NCBI GenBank assembly: GCA_003313425.1
Contig: NHZP01000024.1
Span: 186,001 to 250,000 of the forward strand
Direction of reading: 5' to 3'
DNA length: 64,000 nt
Source of the DNA: Pseudopyrenochaeta lycopersici
Taxonomy: Eukaryota > Ascomycota > Dothideomycetes > Pleosporales > Pseudopyrenochaetaceae
The position numbers were made by a program, and so were the translations under genes. Position 1 is the first letter of the stretch; the number at the start of each line of letters is the position of its first letter. The notes beneath the pieces are model-generated. The model worked only from the letters and a program-made list of their open reading frames with translations. It was not told the DNA's origin and ran no database searches. Below are positions 10,848 through 20,936 of this stretch, piece after piece.

Positions 10848-12337
10848 CTACCACGGGTGCTTTCCGCCCTTCTTCCAAGGGTTGGCGTTGATCGCAGCAA
10901 GAGACCTCTTCTTGCAATGGGCCTTGTCCTTGTATACACCCGAGGGACCGGCCTTTCCGTAGTTGTCTTTGCTAACAAAGATCTGGTACTGGCCGGTGCC
11001 TCCTAGCGGGCAGAGCCACCAAGGATCAGTGAGGGTGTCAACCAAGCCTTGAGTAGATGGCCAACTAAGATGAGCAGGACTGGGGCCAACACGCTGGAGC
11101 GGGTTGGTGCCCGTCTTATAGAAGCTGAGAGCGATCGAATCGGGAGGAAGCCATCCCACTTTGGTGTATCGTAGGGAACCAGTAACAGAATCAATATAGA
11201 GCTGTAGGGGCTTCTGGCTGACCTGTAAAGTCTGTTAGACACTGCTTCTGTTCCGAAGTCGGTGCAACTCGTTATGGATGAACTTACGGTGTACAGTTGC
11301 GTATCATCGTCAACAAAGAAGATTGGAAGCTTAGGATCCCACCACTTATTGTATGGAGTGGCAATAACAATTCCCTTCTCCAACCTGATAGCGTAATTGT
11401 CAAAGCGACAGTCCCAGCGCTTGTGGCCACCTTTGGATGGACCTTTGCCATAGTCGTCATAAGACTCACCGCCTCCATAAGGTTTCCAATCATCAGAATC
11501 CGATTTCCAACCATCAGAATCCGATTTCCAATCATCATCATAATCCGAATTCCAATCATCATCATAGTTTGGCTTTCCACCTCCATAGGGAGGTTTACCC
11601 CCGCCGTAAGGAGGTTTTCCATTTCCATAGGGAGGTTTTCCACCCCCATAGGGAGGTTTTCCACCCCCATAGGGAGGTTTTCCACCCCCGTAGGGTGGTT
11701 TACCACCCCCATAAGGTGGTTTTTCATCCTCATAGTGATGTGGGTATCCCCAACCCGGTGGGCATTTCTCGTCTACCTTAAGACTGAAAAATTCGGGATG
11801 ATTCGTCTTTGGTTTCCAAGGCTTCTTGTCGCCGTGATAATCCTTGTCGTCGTAATGGTAACCATAATCTTCGTAATCATATCCGCCCTTATGAGGATAC
11901 TCGTCCTTAACAGGGTACTTGTCCTTCACAGGATATTCGTCCTTGTGAGGATACTCGTCTTTCAGATATTCCTTCTTATATTCACCCTTGGGATACTCGT
12001 CTTTCTTGTATTCGTCCTTGGGATACTCGTCTTTCTTGTATTCGTACTTGGGATATTCGTCCTTGTGGTATTCGTCCTTGTGATATTCATCCTTGGGGTA
12101 TTCATCCTTGTGGTATTCGTCCTTGTGATACTCGTCCTTGTGGTATTCGTCTTTGGGATATTCATCCTCGTGGTATTCATCCTTTGGGTACTCGTCTTTC
12201 GGATACTCCTTTGGATACTCATCCTTCGGAGGGTACTCGTCGACACTAGCTACTTCAGATCCAGGATCCCGACGTCCTACCATTGCCGAAGCATTGGCTG
12301 CGCCAAGCAAGGCAGAGAGCCAAAGGTCGGCCCTCAT
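10848..12337 (-). CDS. Secreted, tandem-repeat-rich cell-surface-type protein
   Basis: This predicted secreted protein of 474 residues is encoded by two exons (12337-11288 and 11222-10848), with intron 11223-11287 joining in frame. A short signal peptide (MRADLWLSALLGAANASA) is followed by about 120 residues of charged repeats of the type KDEYP/KDEYH. A spacer with Asp, Tyr and Lys comes next, then about seven KPPYGGG repeats, and then Asp/Ser-rich SDDWKSDS-like repeats. The C-terminal ~180 residues are non-repetitive and look folded (YAIRLEKGIVIATPYNKWW, then PWWLCPLGGTGQYQIFVSKD). That C-terminal domain loosely recalls fungal PhiA-like or IgE-binding cell wall proteins, but this is a weak resemblance from memory. 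A role at the cell surface, such as adhesion or hydration of the wall, is an inference from composition. Confidence 0.8.
11572..11731 (-). repeat. 21-bp coding minisatellite (KPPYGGG repeats)
   Basis: About seven tandem copies of a 21-bp unit encode the heptapeptide KPPYGGG, with one GNG variant and a degenerate last copy (KPNYDDD). Copies are nearly identical at DNA level, differing mainly at third positions. Confidence 0.85.
11890..12240 (-). repeat. 15-bp coding minisatellite (KDEYP/KDEYH repeats)
   Basis: Roughly two dozen 15-bp units encode the pentapeptides KDEYP, KDEYH and KDEYK, with occasional length variants such as KEYP and PVKDKY. Units keep a Lys-Asp-Glu-Tyr core, and the fifth residue varies in blocks, which suggests repeated unit duplication. 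Confidence 0.85.
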
Positions 12338-12927
12338 GGTGAAGAGAAAGAGTAAGGAATGTCAATAAAGGAGAGTGAGGGAACGGATGAGGACGTGAGA
12401 CAAGATGACCAGGGTGAATCCAATTTATGGAAAGATGAGACCTGATTGATCTTGTTGACAGCGACGATAGGCGACTGGTCGAGGAATGAGCTGTACCACA
12501 TGATGCATAGATGCGAAACTTGGCGAGTCTGTTGACTGCGACCTCGAATGCTCAACTTGAGGAATGAGAATTCTACCTCTGTAAACTTGAAGGAAAGCAT
12601 AGCTCCTCAACAAATGCAGATATGACGGAGCATCTGCAAGTTTGCTTGATGTGGCCATCTCCTAGTTTTACAGTCGACCACAAGAGCTCCGTTCTTCAGA
12701 GGGAATCCCAAGAGCAAAGCCCGTCGGCCAACAGCAAGGGACATTGAAACTAACAAGGACATACTGTATGGAATGCAGCTGGTCAATACAGAGCTTGCTC
12801 AGGCTGCATTCCATCAAGAGTGACGCGTTACCGTGTGGAGTCGAGGCTGTCGATCATCACGACCGTAGCATAAAGGAACACGCCGTTTCCCAGGTGATAC
12901 ATATTCAACAAGACCGTGTTCTGGAGG

Positions 12928-13015
12928 TGATGCTGTCGGGTGAACATGAGCGGTGGTTGATGCTCCAGAGATGATGCTGTCGGGTGAACATGAGCGGTGG
13001 TTGATGCTCCAGAGA
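12928..13015. repeat. 44-bp perfect tandem duplication, two copies
   Basis: Positions 12928-12971 and 12972-13015 are identical (each begins TGATGCTGTCGGGTGAACAT). No coding context was recognised. Confidence 0.95.
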
Positions 13016-13155
13016 TGATGATGCCTCGACGACCATAGCAAGATGTAGAACCCTTCCCAATTCCAGCTGGGACCGCTCGGCACCCTTTCCCCGATGCACT
13101 CCCAAAGCGTCTCGCCGCCCGGCTGGCCTCCGAAATCATACGACATGCAGGACGA

Positions 13156-13437
13156 CTAGTTGTTGGTAGACATATGTTGGCCGTCCAGTCCCACCGCACG
13201 GCGCTTCGCCTCGGCAACCCCTGCAACATGAGCCTCTTGTCCCGCAATCCCCAGCCCAGTCTCCATGTCGGTCAAATAATTTTGCCTGTGCAGAACATAA
13301 TACAAGCATTGCATATGATGATCTGTCCTCCAGCCGAGCTTCTTACGTCCAAAATAAGCTTCATACTGATTGTCTCCGGTGAGATTGATGACAAGCTGTT
13401 TCTGCACAGCGCTTCCTAGTGTTACACAGCGCAGCAT
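13156..13437 (-). CDS. Small hypothetical open frame (93 residues)
   Basis: It has an ATG start and a protein-like second half (RQNYLTDMETGLGIAGQEAH, ending in GQHMSTNN). No family was recognised. A GTAAGA near 13345 could be a donor, so the true exon may be shorter. It stands alone in a 2.3 kb gap, which makes a chance frame quite possible. Confidence 0.2.
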   Translation of the reverse strand: MLRCVTLGSAVQKQLVINLTGDNQYEAYFGRKKLGWRTDHHMQCLYYVLHRQNYLTDMETGLGIAGQEAHVAGVAEAKRRAVGLDGQHMSTNN

Positions 13438-14637
13438 GTTCTGAATTTGCCGCCAATAAGCCAGCCCAACCCAGCAAGTTTCCCGGACACTACAGGGTTA
13501 CGGCATAGAAACGAGGAAGTACGAGGGGCATTGGAACCTTGGGCCTTCAGGTGACTTGTGGCCAGCGCTCAAAACGAGTTTCCTTCGCTGGAGTTGTCAG
13601 CCACGCAATGTTTCCACGAACCCGTGCTCCTAGCTCTGAGCTGAGGCTCACGGAACGAACAACGGGAGGAGCATGGCTTCGATGAACCATTCGCGTGAAC
13701 GCCTTCCCCATCCAGACTGGCAATGTGCCCGGAAACCTGTGATTCTCCCATACTATTGGCACCTGCCACTAGCAGCTGAAGAGTTGGAATCCTCAGCCCA
13801 GCTCAAATTGCGAATCGCGATGCTCATTGGCCGTGTATCCCAACCAATCAGAGCGGCTAGCCGGTACCATCCAACTTCTGAGGCAGGGCGGCTGGACCCC
13901 ACTCTCTGGGAAATAATCGACGTTGGATGCACACCTAGCTTAGAAACGTCTGGCGTTGTCATCTTTCTAGCCGCTGCCCTATATGAGCTGAGGCGCGGTC
14001 GCCTGCAAGGTGTATACCCTAGCCAATCAACACTCAACTTTAGCGCCATTGTGGGTACGTCGCGAATCAACTCGTCTGGCCGTCCAACGTCCTTCACCCT
14101 TCGCCTTTCACTAGGATAATCGAACCATTTTCCGATCACTAGGATCAGAGCATGCATCTCGGTCTATTCAATGCGTTTACTCAGGCGGCGTAGTTCCACG
14201 TCGCCACCAGTTTATCATGGACTACTGAGGGGCCCATGTCTATTGTCATGGGTGTAGTACGCATGGTCGCGGCGTGGATGACGCGTGTGTGGTGCTTTCA
14301 TATAACAAACAAGTAACCTGCAGGCCTGAGGTGGTACCGCTTTCTGCTTTTCGTTATCGTCTCCTTTGCTCGGGGGGCGCAGTTTACCTCTTTCCCCTCT
14401 TGTTTCGATTTACCCTGCTGACTGTAATTGCTGCCTGCGGCACTAGCCCTGCCCTCCGAGACTTGTGTTTGACAGCAGGTCCTGTCTTATTCTCTTCTCT
14501 TGTCTTCGTCATCTCCTTGTTTTCACCCGTTTCAAGGCCTTCATACCCAAGGTCTACACGCCACCAGGTTTTCGAAGTTTCGAATAACGCAAGCACAAGC
14601 GCAATCCAATATCACATCGAGTATCAGTGAAACAAAG

Positions 14638-15414
14638 ATGGCCACACTCTCAGTGCCGTCGCCCCAACCAGTTTCAGCCTCGTTTGCCGCCAGTAGAGGG
14701 AACGTTCATCGACCACTTTCAACTCATGGGTTGCCCAAAGCGCCCCGTACAATGTCACCTGAACGACCTCATCGTTTCTCAGCACTTGGACTCCCGTCAC
14801 CATCGTTTACCTCAGCTACTATGAGTCCAAGGTCTCCAGGCCCTATGTCCCCACCAATGTCAGCGAAAAGCTTTGGTACTTTCATCGATTCCGAGCCATC
14901 GACGCCCGCGTACTCGCCAAGAATGGACTACGAGTGGGATAGCTCAACATTGGTTCTGCTTCGGCCAATGTCCTCTTCATCAGAGCCATCAACTCCTACA
15001 GAGCCGGCGTGGGACATGATGGCACCCATTAAGCTCTCGCAAAGAATCCCGCCAGTATCAAGCCGGTCGAAGAAACCTGCCGCAACTGCCCATGAAATCT
15101 CAATGGGTGCAAAATTGTCGCCACCTCCCGTCAAGAAGACCAGATCTGCAAAACCAATCAACGAAGTCAAGGTCGTCGACCTATGCCAGAAGGAAAACCA
15201 AGTTCCACAGGATGAAGACCTTGAAGATGACGAAAAGAAACAGCTCCAAGAAGACCAAACCACGAATGGGAGCTCCGCACCGCTTGGCAAACTGGCTTCT
15301 AAGATGAAGTTGATGTTGCGGCGTAAGAATACGAGTGATAAAAAGAAACCAAAGAAAGAGAAGGATTACTACGACGTCGACCGCATGGATGATGTGCATT
15401 GGACAGAGATGTGA
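14638..15414 (+). CDS. Basic Ser/Pro-rich hypothetical protein
   Basis: This single-exon gene encodes 258 residues. The ATG at 14638 was chosen because the sequence from MATLSVPSPQPVSASF onward is coherent, while the upstream extension overlaps the pyrimidine-rich leader. The first two thirds are low complexity with many Ser-Pro pairs (MSPERPHRFSALGLPSPSF, PRSPGPMSPPMSAKSF), which are potential proline-directed kinase sites. The C-terminus is charged, with KMKLMLRRKN and KKKPKKEKDYYDV, and ends DDVHWTEM. This conserved-looking tail suggests a nuclear or cytosolic regulatory protein, but no domain is recognised and no function can be assigned. Confidence 0.75.
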   Translation: MATLSVPSPQPVSASFAASRGNVHRPLSTHGLPKAPRTMSPERPHRFSALGLPSPSFTSATMSPRSPGPMSPPMSAKSFGTFIDSEPSTPAYSPRMDYEWDSSTLVLLRPMSSSSEPSTPTEPAWDMMAPIKLSQRIPPVSSRSKKPAATAHEISMGAKLSPPPVKKTRSAKPINEVKVVDLCQKENQVPQDEDLEDDEKKQLQEDQTTNGSSAPLGKLASKMKLMLRRKNTSDKKKPKKEKDYYDVDRMDDVHWTEM

Positions 15415-16181
15415 TTGATTGCGCTACTATTAGACGCACAGGCGACGCAACAATACGGATACACCACGCTCGCTTCTTCAACATGAAACAAACTGGAGGG
15501 AGTGTGCAATACATGGATGCGGCTTTGCTCGTTGCGTGAAGCGGCTGAATATGTTCACGGTCGTCATGTAGCAGCCATATCTACGATCAAAGATGATGGA
15601 TCGTGCCGGTGCAGGACTTTCCTAACACGGAAACCTTTATACCTTCTTTTCAGTCGTTACGATGCCGTACTTTTTGTTTCAGTCAAATTATAAAGTTGCA
15701 GGTCGTGTTTGATCTCTTTTTTTTTATGGGAGGAGTATTCAGGATAAATTGGCGTTAGCTAACAAGGCGTGGGTGGTATTTGACATGGAACGTTCGCTCT
15801 GGGTCGAACTAGCTATTATATATTTCCTTTTATACTTAATCTCACCAATAGAGTGTGATGAGCAAATGATCAAGAGTCTTTTGTTGAGTTGTTGCAAAGC
15901 AAATGGCAAGTGGCTTTGCGTGAAGGCTTCTGCTCGGGCCAGAAGCATTGCTCTCAGTCTTTAGTCGCACTCGAAAAACCTGCACACCAAAGTTATGATA
16001 TTGATACACTGGTGAATGTATCTTATTCGTATACACCTTACGTGCAGGTCGTCCAAGATCAGGATTCAATCACCGTCACGTGAAAAGGCGATCTCTTAGC
16101 GCGAGGCCTAAGCTCAACTTGTCGATGAGAACAAGGTTCCAATTCCATCACCTTTAAAACGTCAACACCACAGCATCAACA
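15415..16181. other. Intergenic region with a CACGTG motif
   Basis: This holds the 3' flank of the Ser/Pro-rich gene and the promoter of the PP2C gene. A CACGTG bHLH-type site lies at 16077-16082, about 100 bp upstream of the PP2C start codon. No gene was seen. Confidence 0.45.
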
Positions 16182-17981
16182 ATGGTATTCGTACGGTGGG
16201 GGAGCGCAGCGCACATGAGGTTTATACCGCAGTCACAGATTGCTTCCCGGTTATGGAATCTAGCTGGTGGGAGCCGCACATATCTTCGGCCACGTGCATT
16301 GGAGCCCGAACGCGTCCAAATCTCTTCGTCACGTGTTTCCAGACATATGCGGCCATTCTCTACTCGTCATTTGTCCCAGTACCATTCCAGGCCTCAGAAA
16401 GCTCTAAATATATGTTACAATGGCACGTCAACCCTGCAGTCAGCCTTCCCCACCAAAACTGTCATCTTCCTCGCCCTCCTGGGTGGCCTTGCATACTACT
16501 TGATCGAAATTCGCGAAGAAGACTGGACGGACGACATATACACATCATTCACTGAAGATCAGAACCAAGCTACGCCCCTGCATTTTTATGCGAATAAAGA
16601 GGAGCTGAGTCACTGGGTACAGTTTCATATTCCGGACCCAAGTGCACCCCTCAGAAATCCCGAGGTTGGGAAGTTTTTCTCGGAGCAATTTGACAAGTTG
16701 GCGTTTGGATGGATGATGAGTGGGGAAGAGGCAAGGAAGGAGGGCATACCGATCACGCATGGCGTACGGTTCAGAAGTAATGAGCCATGTGAGGATTATT
16801 TTGCGCTAGGAACGAGCCCTGGGCCAGGGGAGAAGCCGTGGAACTATTGGAGTATTATGGATGGACATGCTGGAAGACATACAGCATTTTACCTCCAGTG
16901 GACCCTCATCCCATACTTATCCTCCGCCTTGTTAAGTCTCCCGGCAACGTCTTCGCCCTTTGAGATTGAAAGTACAATTAAGGAATCCTTTCTCCGTCTT
17001 GATAAGCAAATCATGGACTCTGCACGAACAGCGGCGAACTGGTTCCCTGCTGCCAACGCGGCAGCAATCGCCGCTCTCACGCCCGCATTTTCAGGCTCCT
17101 GTGCGCTCCTCGCTGCTTTCGACCCCGAGAAGTCTACCTTACGAGTCGCATGTACAGGTGACTCTCGTGCCGTGCTCGGACGTTGGGACCCTTCTTCTCA
17201 ATCCTACACTTGTATACCACTCTCCGAGGACCAAACAGGCTTTAACGAAAAGGAAGTTGAGCGCCTAGCCAAAGAACACCCGGACGAACCCGATATCATC
17301 GACCCCAAATCTGGACGCCTGCTTGGTATAGCTGTGACACGTGCTTTTGGTGACCACCGGTGGAAATGGGACAACGAGTTTATCAAAACAGTGAAATACA
17401 AGTTCTGGGGCACTTCCCCCCGACCGGGGTCAAAAACGCCGCCGTACATGACTGCCGAGCCTGAAATCACGGAAACAGACATCATCCGCGTTGAGCCGAA
17501 CTACAAGACTCCAGGAGCACCGCGAAGCGACTTCATGATCATGGCTTCAGACGGCTTGTGGGACCGCATATCCTCTGAACACGCCGTCGAATGCGTATCC
17601 CGCTACCTCGACGCCAAAGCCCGCGGCAACGGCTTCGTCAAAGACGACCCCCGCCTCCTTGCCAATCCGCCTGCTTTTCCTCAAAGCTTTGGCCTGGACC
17701 CCGGCGTCGACGTCGATGTCGAAAACGGCAAGGAAGTCGATTGGAAAGCTACGCCCGAGTATTTCGCCATCGAGGACGAGAACGCGGCGGTGTGTCTTGC
17801 GAGGAACGCTATGGGAGGTACACGGAGAGGCTTGTTCCTAGGCATTCTTAGTGTACCGGGCCCGTTGGGGAGGAATGCCGTCGATGACACCACGATCATG
17901 GTTGTCTTTTTTGATAAGTTGGGGGAACGCGTGGATGATAAGGCCAAGAAAAGTGGGAAGAGGAGTTGGCTCCCATGGTGA
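16182..17981 (+). CDS. Mitochondrial PP2C phosphatase, pyruvate dehydrogenase phosphatase-like
   Basis: This is a predicted Mg/Mn-dependent Ser/Thr phosphatase of 599 residues in one exon. The N-terminal ~80 residues are rich in Arg, Ser and hydroxylated residues with few acids, which fits a mitochondrial targeting sequence. A hydrophobic segment follows (TVIFLALLGGLAYYLIEI). Catalytic-domain motifs are visible: EDYFALG, MDGHAGRHTAF (metal-binding Asp), ACTGDSRAVLGRW, LGIAVTRAFGDHRWKW, MIMASDGLWDRISSEHAVEC and the final DDTTIMVVFF. The DGHAG form of the metal motif is the one found in pyruvate dehydrogenase phosphatases, and fungal relatives are Ptc5/Ptc6-type. Its likely role is to reactivate pyruvate dehydrogenase by dephosphorylation. 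The exact substrate is inferred. Confidence 0.88.
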   Translation: MVFVRWGSAAHMRFIPQSQIASRLWNLAGGSRTYLRPRALEPERVQISSSRVSRHMRPFSTRHLSQYHSRPQKALNICYNGTSTLQSAFPTKTVIFLALLGGLAYYLIEIREEDWTDDIYTSFTEDQNQATPLHFYANKEELSHWVQFHIPDPSAPLRNPEVGKFFSEQFDKLAFGWMMSGEEARKEGIPITHGVRFRSNEPCEDYFALGTSPGPGEKPWNYWSIMDGHAGRHTAFYLQWTLIPYLSSALLSLPATSSPFEIESTIKESFLRLDKQIMDSARTAANWFPAANAAAIAALTPAFSGSCALLAAFDPEKSTLRVACTGDSRAVLGRWDPSSQSYTCIPLSEDQTGFNEKEVERLAKEHPDEPDIIDPKSGRLLGIAVTRAFGDHRWKWDNEFIKTVKYKFWGTSPRPGSKTPPYMTAEPEITETDIIRVEPNYKTPGAPRSDFMIMASDGLWDRISSEHAVECVSRYLDAKARGNGFVKDDPRLLANPPAFPQSFGLDPGVDVDVENGKEVDWKATPEYFAIEDENAAVCLARNAMGGTRRGLFLGILSVPGPLGRNAVDDTTIMVVFFDKLGERVDDKAKKSGKRSWLPW

Positions 17982-18712
17982 TTTATATGCGCGTTGACTT
18001 TACGAAGCTCCAAAGACTGTCGAGAGGGATTCCAATATCCTCCCCTTTTAGACTTTGGTCTGTGTATTCATAACGAAGCCAGCTTCGAAAGGCTCTGTAC
18101 GCTAGAGGAGGAGTTGGGTGGGCCTTGTCAAGCGATGATGTTCCTGTGCGCTAGAGAGTAGATGAAGTGGAGTATCAATAGACTTCTCTGTCCTATCTGA
18201 TTCTGTTTACACCAGGGACTCTTCGAGTCATGGCAAGCCATTAGCTGCCTTACACACTCAACTCAGGCGGATAAAAGCAAACCCGCGTGATTCAAACCGC
18301 CCATCCCAAGAATAGAGTTGTGATGATAATCCATGACGCCCAACGAGGTCCTATATGCAAATGCCAACGTAAGTAAAGCCAAGCGTCAACTACCAGATAT
18401 ACGCAAGGCCCTGGTATGCCTCCTGGCACGACTCTCTTGATCAACATCTTTCTTGGCCAATGGTCCAATACTCGGCGGAAGCCTTGATGGTGAGTTGAAA
18501 CTTTGTGGGAACGCCTCGCTACATCTCTTGCCCAGCCAGTTCCGCGTGAAATGCAAACTAAGTCCTACCCAGGCACCCTTCCCCATCTTCCATTCCATGC
18601 ACCTGAAAGCCCACACCCTTGACGCATGCAGCACACCCAGCTTCTCCCGATACTAACGGATATGGTGACGGGCTCGATTCAATCGTAGGATACACGGAGG
18701 AGCTGTATGATA
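17982..18712. other. Convergent intergenic region
   Basis: The 3' flanks of the PP2C and Gid1/Vid30-like genes meet here. Open frames on both strands around 18386-18656 overlap each other and have no recognisable family. No supported feature. Confidence 0.5.
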
Positions 18713-20936
18713 CTACTCTAGAAAGTCTCTCCGGACGTTGATGAAGGCACCTGGCCCGCCGTCGGAGGCGAGCTCGGTGACGAGGGCTTCGGTTTGGGCG
18801 ATGAGGCGTTCAAGCGCTGCCGAAGAGGACTTGCCTAGCGAGACCGTAGTACATGTGAGCTTCATTCATGACCGAATCTGCCACCTTTGGGCACGAATAT
18901 AGGACGCTTACCTAGTATAGCACTGTTCAGCTCCTCAGCCACTGGTACGCGGCCAGCAACCTCCAGTAATGGCGCTAAGGCGCTCTCCTTTGCATTCTCG
19001 TAGGCAATGAGAGCAAAAGTATCTTCTAGCGCCCTTTTCACTTCTCTTCTCGGGTCATTTACGAATTCTACCCTAAGCTCCATACCGTAATTTATGGTAT
19101 CCTGGGTCAGCTGCTGATACTTGGCCTCGTTATCCTCAATGTCGTCTTCGTCCTCTAGGTCATCGTCCTGGTCTTTGTTATCCCAGCTAGGGGGTGGATT
19201 GTGCACGCCGAGCTGCTCGTCGAGTTCCATCTCAAAGTCATACTCATCAGTCGCGGTGGAGTTGCGCTTGTTAAGGGTTGATGCAGTCGAGCGTTTCGAG
19301 GGTGGTGTGGGCACTGGATGACATTGTGCGCTTAGCTCACCGCATTGTCGTATCATCTCAATGAACTTCCGGCAGCGGAGTTTGAAGTATATGTTTTCAT
19401 TATCGCGAAGGACGGAGGGGTAGTATGCGCCGGTATGCTTAAGTGCCTTGTCAATGTCACCCTCAAGGATCGCGGTTCGGATTTCTGGAATCTGTTAGTA
19501 GGCAATTGTGAAGCTGATGCTAATTGTTCTCACTTTGCCGGTTCAACGCATCCACATCCTCGGCTGCTGCCCGGTAAGGAATCTCTGCATCTTCATGATT
19601 GGCGAGCGCTCGTGCCTCATCTATGACCTCATCGGAAAAGGCCCGCGCCGTTTCCACGTAACCATCATGTGCCAGGTACTGTCCCACTAATTGTTGTATC
19701 AATTCAGTCTCGTCTGCAGATACATTCGATGCTGATTTCGATCGAGCGATCTCGGCCTGTATAGCTGCTTTTTCGTCTTGCACCATCTTGTCGATGTCGA
19801 AGGCAAAAGGTTCTTGACCAAAATTGACTCGAACAGTCTCGCCGGGTTTCTTCATGCCAACTGTCGGATAGTACGTCGTGTTGGCTTTGAGATCTCGGAA
19901 CGCAGTACCTGTACTTGTCAGCGCGGCTCAAGACTCTCATGTGGTAGCAGTACTTACCTAACATGTGGCCATTTTTTGTGAAGAAAGCTGTGTTGGTCCG
20001 GAAGTTGATTCCACACCCGATCACGTCCAAAGTGCCAAACTTTGGTCCATATGACTTCCCAGATGTGGTGTTGCTGAAGACTTGTCCATCGTCGCCATGA
20101 TACGCGTACGAGTCTGGCTCCCAGCCTGGTATTCGACTCAGAGCGACCTTGGGTCCTGAGAAGCCGACACCGATCATCCTGCTAAGGAGAGGGTTAGTTA
20201 ATGCTTCAGCGCAAGGGCAGATTGATACCTACCCGTCTTTACCCTTTGAGATGACTGTAATCTCATAATAGTAGATACCGCACTGTCGTGGCATGGGATA
20301 ATCCGCCCGCACCGCTGCCGCTTCATCATGCGTCTTTTGTGAGCCGGAAAACTTGGCCAATCTACCGCTCTCCTCCAGTTCCAACTGCGCAAACTTGTCT
20401 CCTTCGTTCCACTTTGTCGGCCAGGGCGCTACCGGTTCGTCAACGAACACAGGCGCGCGTTCGATAATCTCGTGCGTCAAGCCTCGATGCGAGGGCGCCA
20501 TTTTATGCAAGTTGACGCTGCTCGAGCTTGTCGATAGCGATCCAGCATTCGACGAGTGCGTTGACCTGTACTCCCGCTGTGCCGCCAGCTTTGCCTTATG
20601 TGCCTCCTGCAGCTTCTCGGCATGCTTCGATCCTCGGAGATATGATGGCACGAAGAACGGCGGTATGTCTTGCGGTGACCCTCCCAGACCTTGCCAATAG
20701 CCCGACTGACTGGAATATGATGGGAGCGGACCGCCGCGCCCCCAGCTCGTAGACATGCTGTTGTGGTGGCCGTCGGCGTCAATGGAGCGAGAGTGGCGGT
20801 TGTGGCTGATCGCGTGCGGTGTCGAGCTGTTGACAAGATGTGAGAAGGCTCCGGACCGGGTGGGTGCCTGGTGGGACTGGCTGCCGCCTGCGCTGCCGGC
20901 TGCTACGCGCGCCCAGCTCTCTCTGCGGGCGTTCAT
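18713..20936 (-). CDS. vid30: SPRY-LisH-CTLH-CRA protein, GID/CTLH E3 ligase subunit Gid1/Vid30 (RanBPM-like)
   Basis: This is the predicted scaffold and substrate-receptor-binding subunit of the GID/CTLH ubiquitin ligase, which in yeast degrades gluconeogenic enzymes. Five exons (20936-20233, 20178-19958, 19908-19534, 19484-18912, 18834-18713) splice in frame to 664 residues. A Ser/His-rich N-terminal region precedes a SPRY domain (CGIYYYEITVISKGKDG, IGVGFSGPKVALSRIPGWE, CGINFRTNTAFFTKNG, YYPTVGMKKPGETVRVNFGQ). A LisH motif follows (LIQQLVGQYLAHDGYVETA), then CTLH (IRTAILEGDIDKALKH) and a CRA region with an acidic insert (DQDDDLEDEDDIED). The C-terminus is LTELASDGGPGAF-like and ends NVRRDFLE. 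The domain order is diagnostic. Confidence 0.93.

Larger units (their letters stand above)
12338..14637. other. 2.3 kb intergenic region with a short tandem duplication
   Basis: No confident gene was found. It contains a 44-bp direct duplication (12928-13015). It also has a small minus-strand open frame at 13156-13437 (listed separately) and a pyrimidine-rich tract around 14380-14530 upstream of the gene at 14638. Other open frames (13673-14119, 13753-14157, 14274-14630) overlap each other on both strands and look non-coding. Confidence 0.5.

Noticed and set aside
11297..12355. Long plus-strand frame (about 350 codons) antisense to the repeat protein
   Set aside because: It is the mirror of the 15-bp and 21-bp repeats, giving Ile/Val/Phe-rich low complexity. 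Repeats whose unit length is a multiple of three keep several frames open automatically.
13673..14157. Overlapping frames on both strands between the repeat protein and the Ser/Pro-rich gene
   Set aside because: They are mutually exclusive, with no recognisable domain and no plausible splice pattern.
16860..16880. DGHAG instead of DGHGG in the PP2C metal site considered as a defect
   Set aside because: The Ala form is normal in pyruvate dehydrogenase phosphatases, so it supports the assignment rather than indicating loss of activity.
18280..18310. GGTTTGAATC-like B-box on the minus strand
   Set aside because: No matching stems, so no cloverleaf can be drawn.
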